Part shown: one piece after another, positions 50,973 to 59,151 of the stretch
Position numbering within the stretch: position 1 is the stretch's first letter
Layout of the letters: each line of letters starts with the position of its first letter
Origin: Kaistia terrae
GTDB lineage: Bacteria > Pseudomonadota > Alphaproteobacteria > Rhizobiales > Kaistiaceae
Direction: 5' to 3'
Length of the DNA: 64,000 nucleotides
Assembly (NCBI RefSeq): GCF_026344005.1
Contig: NZ_JAPKNH010000007.1
Span: 238,891 to 302,890, forward strand
Notes under the pieces: generated by a model
The model's input: the letters and a program-made list of their open reading frames with translations, nothing else
What the model was told of the DNA's origin: nothing
Databases searched by the model: none
Program-made: the position numbers and the translations under genes

Positions 50973-51002
50973 CATGATGCATTCGAGATGAGATGCATCA
51001 TG
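50973..51002. promoter_or_regulatory. 10-bp inverted repeat CATGATGCAT-N10-ATGCATCATG
   Basis: Perfect 10+10 arms with a 10-base spacer. Each arm contains the TGATGCA half-site found in the 17-bp operators at 51038 and 54256. The wider spacing fits two half-operators about two helical turns apart rather than one dimer site. Confidence 0.6.
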
Positions 51003-51037
51003 AAGATCGCGGATTTCAGCAGAATTTTCCAAGTTTA

Positions 51038-51054
51038 TGATGCAAAAAGTATCA
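51038..51054. promoter_or_regulatory. Operator TGATGCAAAAAGTATCA upstream of the isomerase
   Basis: A 17-bp imperfect palindrome 61 bases upstream of the isomerase start. It matches the site before the second LacI gene (its reverse complement TGACGCAAAATGCATCA) at 14 of 17 positions. This pairing is strong evidence for one regulator acting on both. Confidence 0.7.
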
Positions 51055-51115
51055 TTTCGAAGGGAGCCAACCCACATATAGGAGGCGAGGGCTTTCGGGT
51101 CCTTCGAGTTTACGC

Positions 51116-51967
51116 ATGGAACGACACTTCAAGATCGGCACGCAGGCCTACGGGTGGTCGCAGATCGCCGCCCGGGACGGCAGGGATTGGGGAAGCTCAC
51201 TGGAGTGGGCGCTGGATCAGGCCGAGCAGGCCGGACTGACGAGCTGGGAGCCGCTTCTGTCGTCTCCCGTCGAGGTGCGTCCGATCGCCGAGGCGGCGCG
51301 CCGGCGCGGGCTGGAGCTTCATTCCGTCTATATGGGCGGCATCCTGCACGACCCGGAAGTGGCGCCGAAGACGGTCGCCGACATGACGGAGATCGCCCGC
51401 CGGGCCGCAGAGCACGGAACACGACTGGCGGTCGTGAACCCGAACCCGATCGACTGGAACAGCAAGGCCGACAAGTCCGACGCCCAGCTCGCCTACCAGC
51501 TCGAACGGCTGAGCGAGCTCGCCGAAGCGCTGGCTTCCACGGGACTGATGCTCTGCTACCACACGCATGATGCGGAGATGCGCCAGGGCGCCCGCGAGTT
51601 TCACCACATGCTGGTCGGAACCGATCCAGCGCGGGTCAAGCTCTGCCTCGATCCGCACTGGATCTATCGCGGCGCGGGCAACAGCCAGCTCGCCCTGCTC
51701 GACATCATCCGGCTCTATGGCGCGCGGATCGAGGAGATCCACATTCGCCAGTCGCAGAACGAGATCTGGGACGAGACCGTCGGCGCGGGCGACCTCGATT
51801 ACGCGCTCATCGCTGCCGAAATCGCCCGGCACGGTGTCCGGCCGTTCGTGGTCGTCGAGCATGCGCTGGAGCCCGGCACGCCCAACCGCCTCGGCAATGT
51901 CGAAGCTCATGCCCGCAGCCGACGCTATTCCGAGGCTGTTTTCGCGCCTCTCTTCGCCGCTTCTTGA
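51116..51967 (+). CDS. Sugar phosphate isomerase/epimerase (TIM barrel, IolE-like)
   Basis: A 283-residue AP_endonuc_2-type TIM barrel. Landmarks are FKIGTQAYGW at the N-terminus, LHSVYMGG, LCYHTHDAEMR, VKLCLDPHWIYRGAG and EEIHIRQSQNEIW, giving the usual Glu/Asp/His metal set. Such enzymes isomerise keto-sugars or dehydrate inosose. It is divergent from the transporter operon and followed at 10 bases by the dehydrogenase, so the pair probably acts on the imported sugar. Confidence 0.9.
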   Translation: MERHFKIGTQAYGWSQIAARDGRDWGSSLEWALDQAEQAGLTSWEPLLSSPVEVRPIAEAARRRGLELHSVYMGGILHDPEVAPKTVADMTEIARRAAEHGTRLAVVNPNPIDWNSKADKSDAQLAYQLERLSELAEALASTGLMLCYHTHDAEMRQGAREFHHMLVGTDPARVKLCLDPHWIYRGAGNSQLALLDIIRLYGARIEEIHIRQSQNEIWDETVGAGDLDYALIAAEIARHGVRPFVVVEHALEPGTPNRLGNVEAHARSRRYSEAVFAPLFAAS

Positions 51968-51977
51968 GGGGACGGTC

Positions 51978-53081
51978 ATGGTCCGCATCTATCTGATCGG
52001 CGCAGGCGTCATCGCCCGCCATCATGCCGACGCCGCCCTTCACCTCGGCGAGCCGGTCGAACTGCACGTCTTCGATCCGAGCGCCGAGGCGATCGCCGCC
52101 TTCATGGCGCGGGCTCCCGACGCCATCGTCCATGAGGACCTCGAATCGCTGCTGTCGGGCGAGCCGCGTCCCGACGACATCGTCATCGTCGCGACGCCGC
52201 CGCGCAGCCATGCCGCCCTGGCGATCCAGGCGTTCCAGTCGGGCCGCCATGTCCTTAGCGAAAAGCCGCTCGGCATGTCGGCGGAGGAAGCCCGGGAGAT
52301 GTTCGCGGCGGCTCGGGCTGCCGGCAAGCATCTGGGCGATTGCAGCATGCGCTTTCTCGGCTACGAGGCGGAGGAAGCGATCCGCAAGTCTCTGGACGAG
52401 GGCGAACTCGGCGAGCTCTACCACGTCACCTGCCGCCATCGCGTCCAGCGGGGCCGCAGCGGCATCGAGTATCAGCCGGAAGCGCGATGGTTCCTCGATC
52501 GTTCGCGCAGCGGCGGCGGCGTGCTGATGGACTGGAGCGTCTATGATCTGGCGACGCTGTTCGATCTGCTGCAGCCGGTCAGGATCGAGATTCGCGACGC
52601 CTGGACGGCAAAGCCTGAAACCAGCGCCGATCCGGCCGATGTGGTTTTCGACGTTGAAACCCATGTCGGCGCGGCGATGCGCCTGACCCTGGCGGACGGC
52701 CACACGGTGGCGCTCAGCTACGAGCGCGCCAGTTGCACGCACGGCACGCCCGGCATGCTGCTCGAACTCGAGGGACTTCGCGGCGCGGCGACGTGGCAGT
52801 GGCTGCCCTATCTCGATAACTCGACCACGGTCACGCTTCGGCGCGATGCGGGCGGAACCGAGGCGGCGGATAGCTTCCCGATCGACGGCTCACCGAACTG
52901 GCACCATCGCCCGCTCGTCTATTTCCACCGCAGCCTGCGCGGCGGAAAGGGTCCGCTGATCTCCGATGAACGCGCGCTGTTCAACTTTGCCGTCATCCAG
53001 GCGATCTATGACGTCGCGGCGGATGGCAAGCCCGTGACGGTCACGCTGGGCGAACGGACCCCGGCCACAGCCGCCGCCTGA
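51978..53081 (+). CDS. Gfo/Idh/MocA family oxidoreductase, second copy
   Basis: A 367-residue dehydrogenase. Rossmann motif VRIYLIGAGVIARHHADA, then LSEKPLGMSAEEA with the catalytic-type Lys, and a C-terminal domain with GRSGIEYQPEARWFLDRS and GGGVLMDWSVYDL. ATG 51978 has GAGGGG 7 bases upstream. It is distinct from the family member at 23984. Likely oxidises the sugar that the MalEFG-type system imports. Confidence 0.92.
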   Translation: MVRIYLIGAGVIARHHADAALHLGEPVELHVFDPSAEAIAAFMARAPDAIVHEDLESLLSGEPRPDDIVIVATPPRSHAALAIQAFQSGRHVLSEKPLGMSAEEAREMFAAARAAGKHLGDCSMRFLGYEAEEAIRKSLDEGELGELYHVTCRHRVQRGRSGIEYQPEARWFLDRSRSGGGVLMDWSVYDLATLFDLLQPVRIEIRDAWTAKPETSADPADVVFDVETHVGAAMRLTLADGHTVALSYERASCTHGTPGMLLELEGLRGAATWQWLPYLDNSTTVTLRRDAGGTEAADSFPIDGSPNWHHRPLVYFHRSLRGGKGPLISDERALFNFAVIQAIYDVAADGKPVTVTLGERTPATAAA

Positions 53082-53162
53082 TCGCGATGCGGCCGGGCTT
53101 CTGCCCCTGCCTGCGGGCGGGATGGACCGATGCCCGGCCCATCCCCTCATCCCGTCAGCCGC

Positions 53163-54221
53163 TCACAACAGCTCGTCATCGGGAATGTTCTCCCGGCAGA
53201 TGATCTGGAGGCGCAGGGGATGGGAATTCCACGGCAGGCCCCTGTCGGCACGCACCAGCTGTTCATAGGCCTCGCGGACCTGAACGCGCGGGTTCTGGTC
53301 GATGACGAAGTTCATCTGGCCGGAGAGCAGGGCCTGCTTGGTGTAGGAGGTCAGGTCGTGGCCGACAAAGGCGATGGTGTCGCCGCACCCTGAATCGGCG
53401 AGGGCCTGCACCACGTCGCGGTTACCGCTCGACATGTTGTAGATCACGCTGAGATCGGGATGCTGGGCGATGAGGTCGCGGGTAATGGCGTAGTCGTGGC
53501 CGGGATCCGGCTCTGTCTGGCCAGCGCCTGCGATGACCAGATCGGTCTGTTCGCTGAGAAAGTGGCGGAAGCCCATCTCCCGCTCTTCCTGGCCGCGAAA
53601 CGTCACCAGGCCGTGAATCACCCCGACCTTGTGCTGACCCTTTCCGACGATCGTCGAGGCGAGATAGCCGGCCAGCCGTCCGGCACTCCGGTTATCGATG
53701 CCGACATAACCGATCTTCGGGACGCTCTGGATGTCCGAGACGAGGGTGACGACCTTGACACCCCGCTGTGCCAGCGTCCGGATCGCATCGCGAATCAGCG
53801 GGTGGTCCATGGAAATCAGACCGAGGCCTTGGGCGTCCGACCGGATATTGAGCAGCGCGCCGGCGATCTCGGTCGGTGACGACCCGGCGACGTCATGGAT
53901 CATCAGGTCGACATCCCCGCGGCTGGCCGCCTGCCGGCTCATCTCGTGTCGAAGCGTCATGAAGAACGCGTCCTGCGAAACCGGCATCACCATGTCGATC
54001 CGGACGGAATTCTCCCTCGGATCGGCTGTCTGCGAGGGACCTGGTCCAGCGGCGGCGCTTAGCCGTGCGACGGCATCCAGCACGGCCTGTCGCGTCTGCG
54101 CGCGCACCTGGCTTCCCCGGTCGTTGAGAACGCGATCCACCGTCGCGCGCGAGACGCCGGACTCCTTGGCGATGCCGTCCAGCGTGGGGCGATAAGTGGT
54201 CGGTCCACGGGAATGCGCCAT
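53163..54221 (-). CDS. LacI-family transcriptional regulator of the MalEFG-type sugar locus
   Basis: A 352-residue LacI/GalR regulator. The DNA-binding head is TLDGIAKESGVSRATVDRVLNDRGSQV at residues 12-40, and the effector domain is RbsB-like (MVMPVSQDAFFMTLRHEMSRQAA, VIYNMSSGNRDVVQALADSG). It is convergent with the dehydrogenase gene. Its own upstream site at 54256 matches one in front of the isomerase, which suggests autoregulation plus control of the catabolic genes. Confidence 0.92.
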   Translation of the reverse strand: MAHSRGPTTYRPTLDGIAKESGVSRATVDRVLNDRGSQVRAQTRQAVLDAVARLSAAAGPGPSQTADPRENSVRIDMVMPVSQDAFFMTLRHEMSRQAASRGDVDLMIHDVAGSSPTEIAGALLNIRSDAQGLGLISMDHPLIRDAIRTLAQRGVKVVTLVSDIQSVPKIGYVGIDNRSAGRLAGYLASTIVGKGQHKVGVIHGLVTFRGQEEREMGFRHFLSEQTDLVIAGAGQTEPDPGHDYAITRDLIAQHPDLSVIYNMSSGNRDVVQALADSGCGDTIAFVGHDLTSYTKQALLSGQMNFVIDQNPRVQVREAYEQLVRADRGLPWNSHPLRLQIICRENIPDDELL

Positions 54222-54255
54222 TGAGATCTCTTATTTTGTGGAAAGTACCGCAGTA

Positions 54256-54272
54256 TGATGCATTTTGCGTCA
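54256..54272. promoter_or_regulatory. Operator TGATGCATTTTGCGTCA upstream of the second LacI gene
   Basis: An imperfect 17-bp palindrome ending 35 bases from the LacI start. Its reverse complement is TGACGCAAAATGCATCA, which with the 51038 site gives the consensus TGAYGCAAAAWGYATCA. Confidence 0.7.
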
Positions 54273-54479
54273 TCAGATCAACCCTGAAAGAGACTTGCGT
54301 CCCCTTCCGGAACAGGCTGAAGGTCCGTTGCTACGGCGGGCGAAGAGCATTCGATCAGGGCTCCCTGCGCCTCGATCAATTCGATGTGAGTGACGCTATT
54401 CCCGAAACGAAATGACGATCGCACCCGTACAGGCTTCCGGGTGGAGGGATGGTCCCGCGCCTTGCGGAGGATTTGCGAC

Positions 54480-54974
54480 ATGCTGACTCGTCGACATATG
54501 CTTCAGGCGAGCGCCGCCGGCCTCGCGGCCATGATGGTCCCCAGCCTCGGTGCATCGGGTCGCGCCCACGCGGCAGCGACGGCGACTTTCGAGGTGATGC
54601 ACAGCGAGGCCGAGTGGCGCAAGCGGCTGACCGACGACCAGTTCGCCGTGCTGCGCCAGGAGGGCACCGAGCGCCCCTTCACCAGCGCGCTGCTGCATGA
54701 GGAACGCAAGGGCCAATTCGATTGCGCCGGCTGCCAACTGCCGCTGTTCGCCTCGGAAACCAAGTTCGACAGCGGCACCGGCTGGCCGAGCTTCTGGAAG
54801 GCGCTGCCGGGTTCGGTCAACGAGATCACCGACAGATCCTACGGCATGACCCGCACCGCGGTGAACTGCCATCGCTGCGGCGGCCACCTCGGACACGTCT
54901 TCAAGGACGGGCCGGCGCCGACCGGGCTGCGCTACTGCATGAACGGCGTCGCCATGACCTTCGCCCCGGCCTGA
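54480..54974 (+). CDS. msrB: Peptide-methionine (R)-S-oxide reductase MsrB, exported form
   Basis: A 164-residue MsrB. The N-terminus is a Tat-like signal (TRRHMLQASAAGLAAMM ending SGRAHA), so this copy works in the periplasm. The enzyme core has the zinc cysteines CAGC and CHRCGGHLGHVF and the catalytic Cys153 in LRYCMNGVAM. It reduces Met-R-sulfoxide. GGAGG 9 bases before ATG 54480 supports the start. No MsrA or MsrP partner is adjacent. Confidence 0.93.
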   Translation: MLTRRHMLQASAAGLAAMMVPSLGASGRAHAAATATFEVMHSEAEWRKRLTDDQFAVLRQEGTERPFTSALLHEERKGQFDCAGCQLPLFASETKFDSGTGWPSFWKALPGSVNEITDRSYGMTRTAVNCHRCGGHLGHVFKDGPAPTGLRYCMNGVAMTFAPA

Positions 54975-55049
54975 AGCCCTGTACTATTGGCGTTACCAAA
55001 CCCGGGCCATGGTAAGGCCATTCTCCCGTCCTGGAAATTGAAGGCTTCG

Positions 55050-55937
55050 ATGGACAAGGCCCTGAAATTCGCATTCGGCAGCCTGGTGGTCAGCTTCGTC
55101 GTTCTGGCGATCAAATATGTCGCCTTCGCCGTCACCGGCAGCCTGGCGCTTTATTCCGATTTCCTCGAAAGCATCATCAATGTCGGCACCTCGGTGGCCG
55201 CCATTGTCGCCATTCGCGTGTCCGCCCTCCCTCCGGACCCGGGTCACCCGTTCGGGCATCACAAAGCCGAATATCTTTCCGCGGTGCTGATCGGCGTCAT
55301 GATCATCATCGCCTCGCTGCTGATCCTGGACGAGGCGTGGAACGGCTTTCTCAATCCGACACCGATCGAGGCGCCGGCGCTCGGCCTGGCGGTCAGCATG
55401 GGCGCCACAGCCCTGAACGCCGTCTGGGGGCTGCTGATCATCCGCTTCGGCAAGCGGGCGCGCTCGGCCTCCCTGGTCGCGGACGGCAGGCATATGATGG
55501 CCGACGTCATGACGTCGATCGGCGTTCTTGTCGGCGTCGTTCTGGTGGTCGTGACCGGGATTGCAGTGCTTGATGCCGCGATTGCCGGACTGGTCGCCCT
55601 GCATATCCTCTGGAGTGGCTTCAGCGTCCTGCGCGAAAGCGCCAGCGCCCTGCTCGATGAATCGGTTCCGGCTGAAACGCTGGAGACGATTCACTCGATC
55701 ATCGCCAGCCACGCACCGGAGGCTATCGAAGCCCACGACCTTCGCACCCGCCATGCGGGCAAGGCCACCTTCATAGATTTTCATCTGGTCGTCGCCAGCC
55801 AGATGACGATCTCCAGGGCACATGCGGTATGTGACCGCCTGGAGGCTGCCTTGGAAAAGGCCATTGAGGGTGCTTTGGTCACCATCCATATCGAGCCGGA
55901 GAACAAGGCGAAGCACAAGGGAATCGTGATCCACTAG
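55050..55937 (+). CDS. Cation diffusion facilitator (CDF) family metal transporter
   Basis: A 295-residue CDF efflux protein with six membrane segments. The metal-site pattern LYSDFLESIINVG (DFxxS) in helix II and ADGRHMMADVMTSIGVLVG (HxxxD) in helix V are visible, followed by the cytoplasmic domain with HDLRTRHAGKATFIDFHLVV. It exports divalent metals such as Zn2+, Fe2+ or Mn2+. Two genes downstream is the Mn exporter mntP, so this one may also handle Mn. GAAGG lies 7 bases before the start. Confidence 0.93.
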   Translation: MDKALKFAFGSLVVSFVVLAIKYVAFAVTGSLALYSDFLESIINVGTSVAAIVAIRVSALPPDPGHPFGHHKAEYLSAVLIGVMIIIASLLILDEAWNGFLNPTPIEAPALGLAVSMGATALNAVWGLLIIRFGKRARSASLVADGRHMMADVMTSIGVLVGVVLVVVTGIAVLDAAIAGLVALHILWSGFSVLRESASALLDESVPAETLETIHSIIASHAPEAIEAHDLRTRHAGKATFIDFHLVVASQMTISRAHAVCDRLEAALEKAIEGALVTIHIEPENKAKHKGIVIH

Positions 55938-55985
55938 TCCCTATCTGCCGCCTGCCGCTGGCTGCCCACACAATTGGCTTCATTC

Positions 55986-56598
55986 ATGACCAAATTGCTG
56001 ACTGGACTGACCCGACCGACAGACTTGTCCTTTCAGGACAGGCTCGCCGTTGCAACGGAACTCGCAGTGCGACTGTACGAAGCCGGCCACATCCGCGCGG
56101 ATCGCTTGCAGGATGCTCCGCATGACATTGCCACCTATGGCGACTTCACCAAGGATGGTCGCGAACTGGGCCGTGACCTCGCGAGGTATGAGGCCTGGCG
56201 ATGCGGCGTGCGGAGTTCTCGACGATTATGGCCGGATGCTTGCCGAGCGACTCGATGCGCTGCAGATACGCTGGGCCGCCGACAATGAAGTGCATGCCCG
56301 TTTCCGCGTTGGGGACCGGGTTGCGTGGCCCAAGGTCAGGGGTCAGGACAACATCGGCACCGTCATGGCGATCGAGCCCGGCGGACGCTATTCGGTGATG
56401 CACGACAGCGCCGCTGCCAGCGGGTCGTCCATGCGCTTTCTGGTCGATTTCGAGGCCTGTCGGGCCGAGGGCGAACCGGTGGCTTCCAGCCTGAGTTCGC
56501 TCAAGGGCCTGCCCCGCAAGGTCTGGGCGGCGATCTCGGCCCTTCTCGCGCTGGAGGCCATGGACTTCACGATGCGGGTCGGCCTGCTTCTGCCATAG
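55986..56598 (+). pseudogene. Hypothetical gene split by an apparent frameshift
   Basis: From ATG 55986 the frame reads LSFQDRLAVATELAVRLYEAGHIRADRL, YGDFTKDGRELGRDLARYEAWR, then degenerates. The +1 frame continues smoothly from about 56205 as GVLDDYGRMLAERLDALQIRWAADNE, HARFRVGDRVAWPKVRG and GTVMAIEPGGRYSV to a stop at 56598. The best explanation is one gene of about 200 codons with a single-base indel near 56200. An alternative is two overlapping genes, with the second starting at ATG 56188. Family not recognised. Confidence 0.5.
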
Positions 56599-56682
56599 CC
56601 GCGCTGTTGCGACCGATTATCAGAAGCAATTCAACGAGTTAGTTATCGTTTGACACGGCTGTCCCCAACCCGTAAGTGGCCT

Positions 56683-56830
56683 GCATCGGGGAGTAGCCAC
56701 CATCGACGATGGGGCCGCGTCAACATCCTCGCGCATCCGCGCGTGGCGCGGCCGGACGCGGATTGCGTCTCGGCAAGACCGTGTCGCAGGTCGTTCACAG
56801 GGCGGAACGATCGGTCGCGACCGGCCTCGT
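56683..56830 (+). ncRNA. yybP-ykoY manganese riboswitch upstream of mntP
   Basis: The leader has the conserved yybP-ykoY pieces in order: TCGGGGAGTAGCC (56686-56697), GCGTCAACATCCTCGCG (56717-56733) and CGGCAAGACCG (56771-56781), ending about 15 bases before the mntP start. GGGGAGUAGC and GUCAACAUxCUCG are signature stretches of this Mn2+-sensing class, which commonly controls mntP. A TTGACA at 56650-56655 is a plausible -35 box upstream. Exact boundaries are approximate. Confidence 0.8.
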
Positions 56831-56844
56831 CCTTGAGCTACTCC

Positions 56845-57408
56845 ATGTCTCCGTTCGCAATTCTCATTCTCGCCGTCGGCATGTCCGTCGACGCCCTCAT
56901 CGCATCCGTTGGCCGGGGAGCCGCCGCGCCACGGCCAACGATCACCACCGCGCTGCGAACCGGCATCGTCTTCGGCGTCGTCGAAGCGATCACGCCGCTG
57001 ATCGGCTGGCTTCTCGGCATCGCCGCCAGCCAGTTCGTGCAAGCGATCGATCACTGGATCGCCTTCGGCCTGTTGGCCGCGGTCGGCGGCCGCATGGCGC
57101 TGCATGCGATCCGACGTCCGGCCGACGTCGCTGCTGAAGAACGAAATGGCGGCTTCGGCACCCTGCTTGCCACGGCCATCGGCACGAGCCTCGACGCCAT
57201 GGCCGTCGGCGTGTCGCTCGCCTTCCTGGATGTGAACATCATCGTCATCGCCATTGCGATCGGCCTGGCCACGACGGTGATGTCGACGGGCGGCATCCTT
57301 GCCGGCCGGTTCATCGGCGTCCGGTTCGGCCGCTATGCAGAGATCATAGGCGGATTCGCCCTGATCGGACTGGGCGTCATGATCCTGGTCGAGCACCTGA
57401 CCGCGTAG
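56845..57408 (+). CDS. mntP: Manganese efflux pump MntP
   Basis: A 187-residue membrane protein with six helices. It begins [22 protein letters not shown], with the family Asp in SVDAL, and has [22 protein letters not shown] as the symmetric second half and [11 protein letters not shown] at the end. Length agrees with MntP. The yybP-ykoY riboswitch in the leader should switch it on at high Mn2+. The frame is open further upstream but that part is the riboswitch. Confidence 0.94.
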   Translation: MSPFAILILAVGMSVDALIASVGRGAAAPRPTITTALRTGIVFGVVEAITPLIGWLLGIAASQFVQAIDHWIAFGLLAAVGGRMALHAIRRPADVAAEERNGGFGTLLATAIGTSLDAMAVGVSLAFLDVNIIVIAIAIGLATTVMSTGGILAGRFIGVRFGRYAEIIGGFALIGLGVMILVEHLTA

Positions 57409-57681
57409 TTATTGGCCGCAGGCTTTCCTGACTCGCCCTATTCTGCAGGCATCTATGTCGGACCTCACTCCATGGCTGGCCGTGTCGCACTGGGGTTGCT
57501 TCGGACCAAGGAGCGCTATTCATCCTGCTGCGTTCCATGTACCACGATTTGTGGAGATCGCGCTGGGCCGGATCAAGGATGACACAGGACACCGGCCGAT
57601 TAGCATCACCTATCCGCCGCAACGCGTGCAGCGTCAGAGCTGCGGCGGCTATCGCCTGAGCGCGGACAGGGGGCAACAGAA

Positions 57682-58266
57682 ATGACGGCGAGCATGTACG
57701 ACGCGGCCGAGTGGATGAACGAACCGCCAGAATGGTCCGTTCAGTCCGACATTCTCAAGGTCACGACAGCGGCCGAGACTGATTTCTGGCAATCCACCTT
57801 CTACGGCTTCCGGCGGGACAACGGCCACTTCCTGCGCAGGCAGGTCGAGGGCGACTTCACGGCGCTGGTGGAGTTCGAGGGCCAATATGAGACGCTCTAT
57901 GACCAGGCTGGACTGATGCTGCGGCTTGATGAGCGCAACTGGATCAAGCTTGGCATCGAGCATTCCGACGGCATCACGAATTTCAGCCTCGTATGCACGC
58001 GCGACGGCCTGTCGGACTGGTCGGTCACAGCACGCCCTCTGCTCGCAGGGCCGCAGGCGGTACGCCTGACCCGCGTTGGTGGAGCGGCGATCGCGCATTA
58101 CCGTGATCCCGAAGGCGGCTGGCAATTGATGCGGCTATGCCCATTTCCCGAGACTTCAAGCTTGCAGATTGGTCCCATGACTTGCTCGCCGCAACGGGCC
58201 GGGTTTCAGGTCCGTTTCACGCGGTTTGAAGTTGGCCCGCCGATCGCCAACCCGCTGCACGGCTGA
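57682..58266 (+). CDS. DUF1349 domain-containing protein
   Basis: A 194-residue beta-sandwich-type protein. It shows DFWQSTFYGFRRDNGHFLRRQVEGDFTALVEFEGQY, YDQAGLMLRLDERNWIKLGIEHSDG and FEVGPP near the end, all usual for DUF1349 (concanavalin-like fold). No signal peptide. Role unknown; members may bind sugars. The 273 bases before it hold no supported gene. Confidence 0.88.
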   Translation: MTASMYDAAEWMNEPPEWSVQSDILKVTTAAETDFWQSTFYGFRRDNGHFLRRQVEGDFTALVEFEGQYETLYDQAGLMLRLDERNWIKLGIEHSDGITNFSLVCTRDGLSDWSVTARPLLAGPQAVRLTRVGGAAIAHYRDPEGGWQLMRLCPFPETSSLQIGPMTCSPQRAGFQVRFTRFEVGPPIANPLHG

Positions 58267-58473
58267 CCCCTCGCCTGCATCCCAAGTGACAACGCACACA
58301 CGGAGTGAACTACCGCGCCGTGACACCAACGCGTCCAGAGAAAACCCAGGAACCCGATGTCGACTCCGCCCTAAGCGCTCGACCTGCTTGCCGCCAATAG
58401 CGCTCCAAGTTTTCGTTCAGCGCGGTGCCATTGTCTCAAGGGGGCCGCACTTTTGAGCCAGTTGAGGCTTCCG

Positions 58474-59151
58474 CTACGCCACGATCACGGAGGCGCCGAT
58501 GGGAACGCGATCGTAAAGATCGATGATGTCCTCGTTGATCATTCGAATGCAGCCGGAGGAGGCCTCCGTGCCGATGGTCCATGGCTCCGAGGTGCCGTGG
58601 ATGCGGTAGAGCGTGTCGACGCCATCGGCATAGAGATAGAGCCCTCTCGCGCCCAGCGGGTTGGCTGGGCCGGGCTCGATGCGGCGGGGCAGGCCCGGCG
58701 TCTGGGCATGCATGTCGTCGGTCGGATGCCATGCCGGCCATTTCGCCTTGCGGCCGACGACGGCATTTCCCTGCCATGCGTGACCTGATGCGCCGACGGC
58801 CACGCCATATCGCATGACCGTAGCCGCGTCCTCGACGAACAGGAGATGCCGGGCCTTCGTATCGACGATGACCGTCCCCGCGGGCTTGCCGGTGGCAAGC
58901 GGCACGCGCGCGGGCCGGTAGGCGGCTGCGAATCGGCTGCGGTCTACGGGACGAACCGGAAAGGGCTCATTGGCGTAGCGCCCTTCGGCGACGGGCTGTC
59001 CGGGCTCGGTCGTCGCGCAGGCCGCCAGCAGCGACGACGCCGCGCCAAGAAACACGGCGCGTCGCGAAAGCGTACCGATGGCAAAACGCTGCCCCTCCTG
59101 GTCGGAGGGGCAGCGCGAAGGGCCGGTTCCGGGAGACGCGGGACTTACCAC
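58474..59151 (-). CDS. L,D-transpeptidase (YkuD) lipoprotein-type, start uncertain
   Basis: The YkuD domain is clear: IVDTKARHLLFVEDAATVMRYGVAVG, HAWQGNAVVGRKAKWP, and the catalytic block YRIHGTSEPWTIG with EASSGCIRMINED (His and Cys). The N-terminus reads TLSRRAVFLGAASSLLAAC, a lipoprotein signal. No ATG lies near that signal: the in-frame options are GTG 59151, which overlaps the autotransporter stop, or GTG 59055 inside the signal. The terminator of the upstream gene falls inside the first option. It cross-links peptidoglycan or attaches proteins to it. Confidence 0.82.
   Translation of the reverse strand: MVSPASPGTGPSRCPSDQEGQRFAIGTLSRRAVFLGAASSLLAACATTEPGQPVAEGRYANEPFPVRPVDRSRFAAAYRPARVPLATGKPAGTVIVDTKARHLLFVEDAATVMRYGVAVGASGHAWQGNAVVGRKAKWPAWHPTDDMHAQTPGLPRRIEPGPANPLGARGLYLYADGVDTLYRIHGTSEPWTIGTEASSGCIRMINEDIIDLYDRVPIGASVIVA
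59087..59115 (-). terminator. Hairpin terminator after the autotransporter gene
   Basis: CGCTGCCCCTCC and its perfect complement with a 5-base loop, followed on the minus strand by TTTTGCC. It starts 30 bases after the autotransporter stop. It lies inside the longer reading of the L,D-transpeptidase gene. Confidence 0.75.

Noticed and set aside
57455..57685. 76-codon plus-strand frame before the DUF1349 gene
   Set aside because: No ribosome-binding site or plausible domain; the sequence overlaps the likely promoter and leader of the DUF1349 gene.
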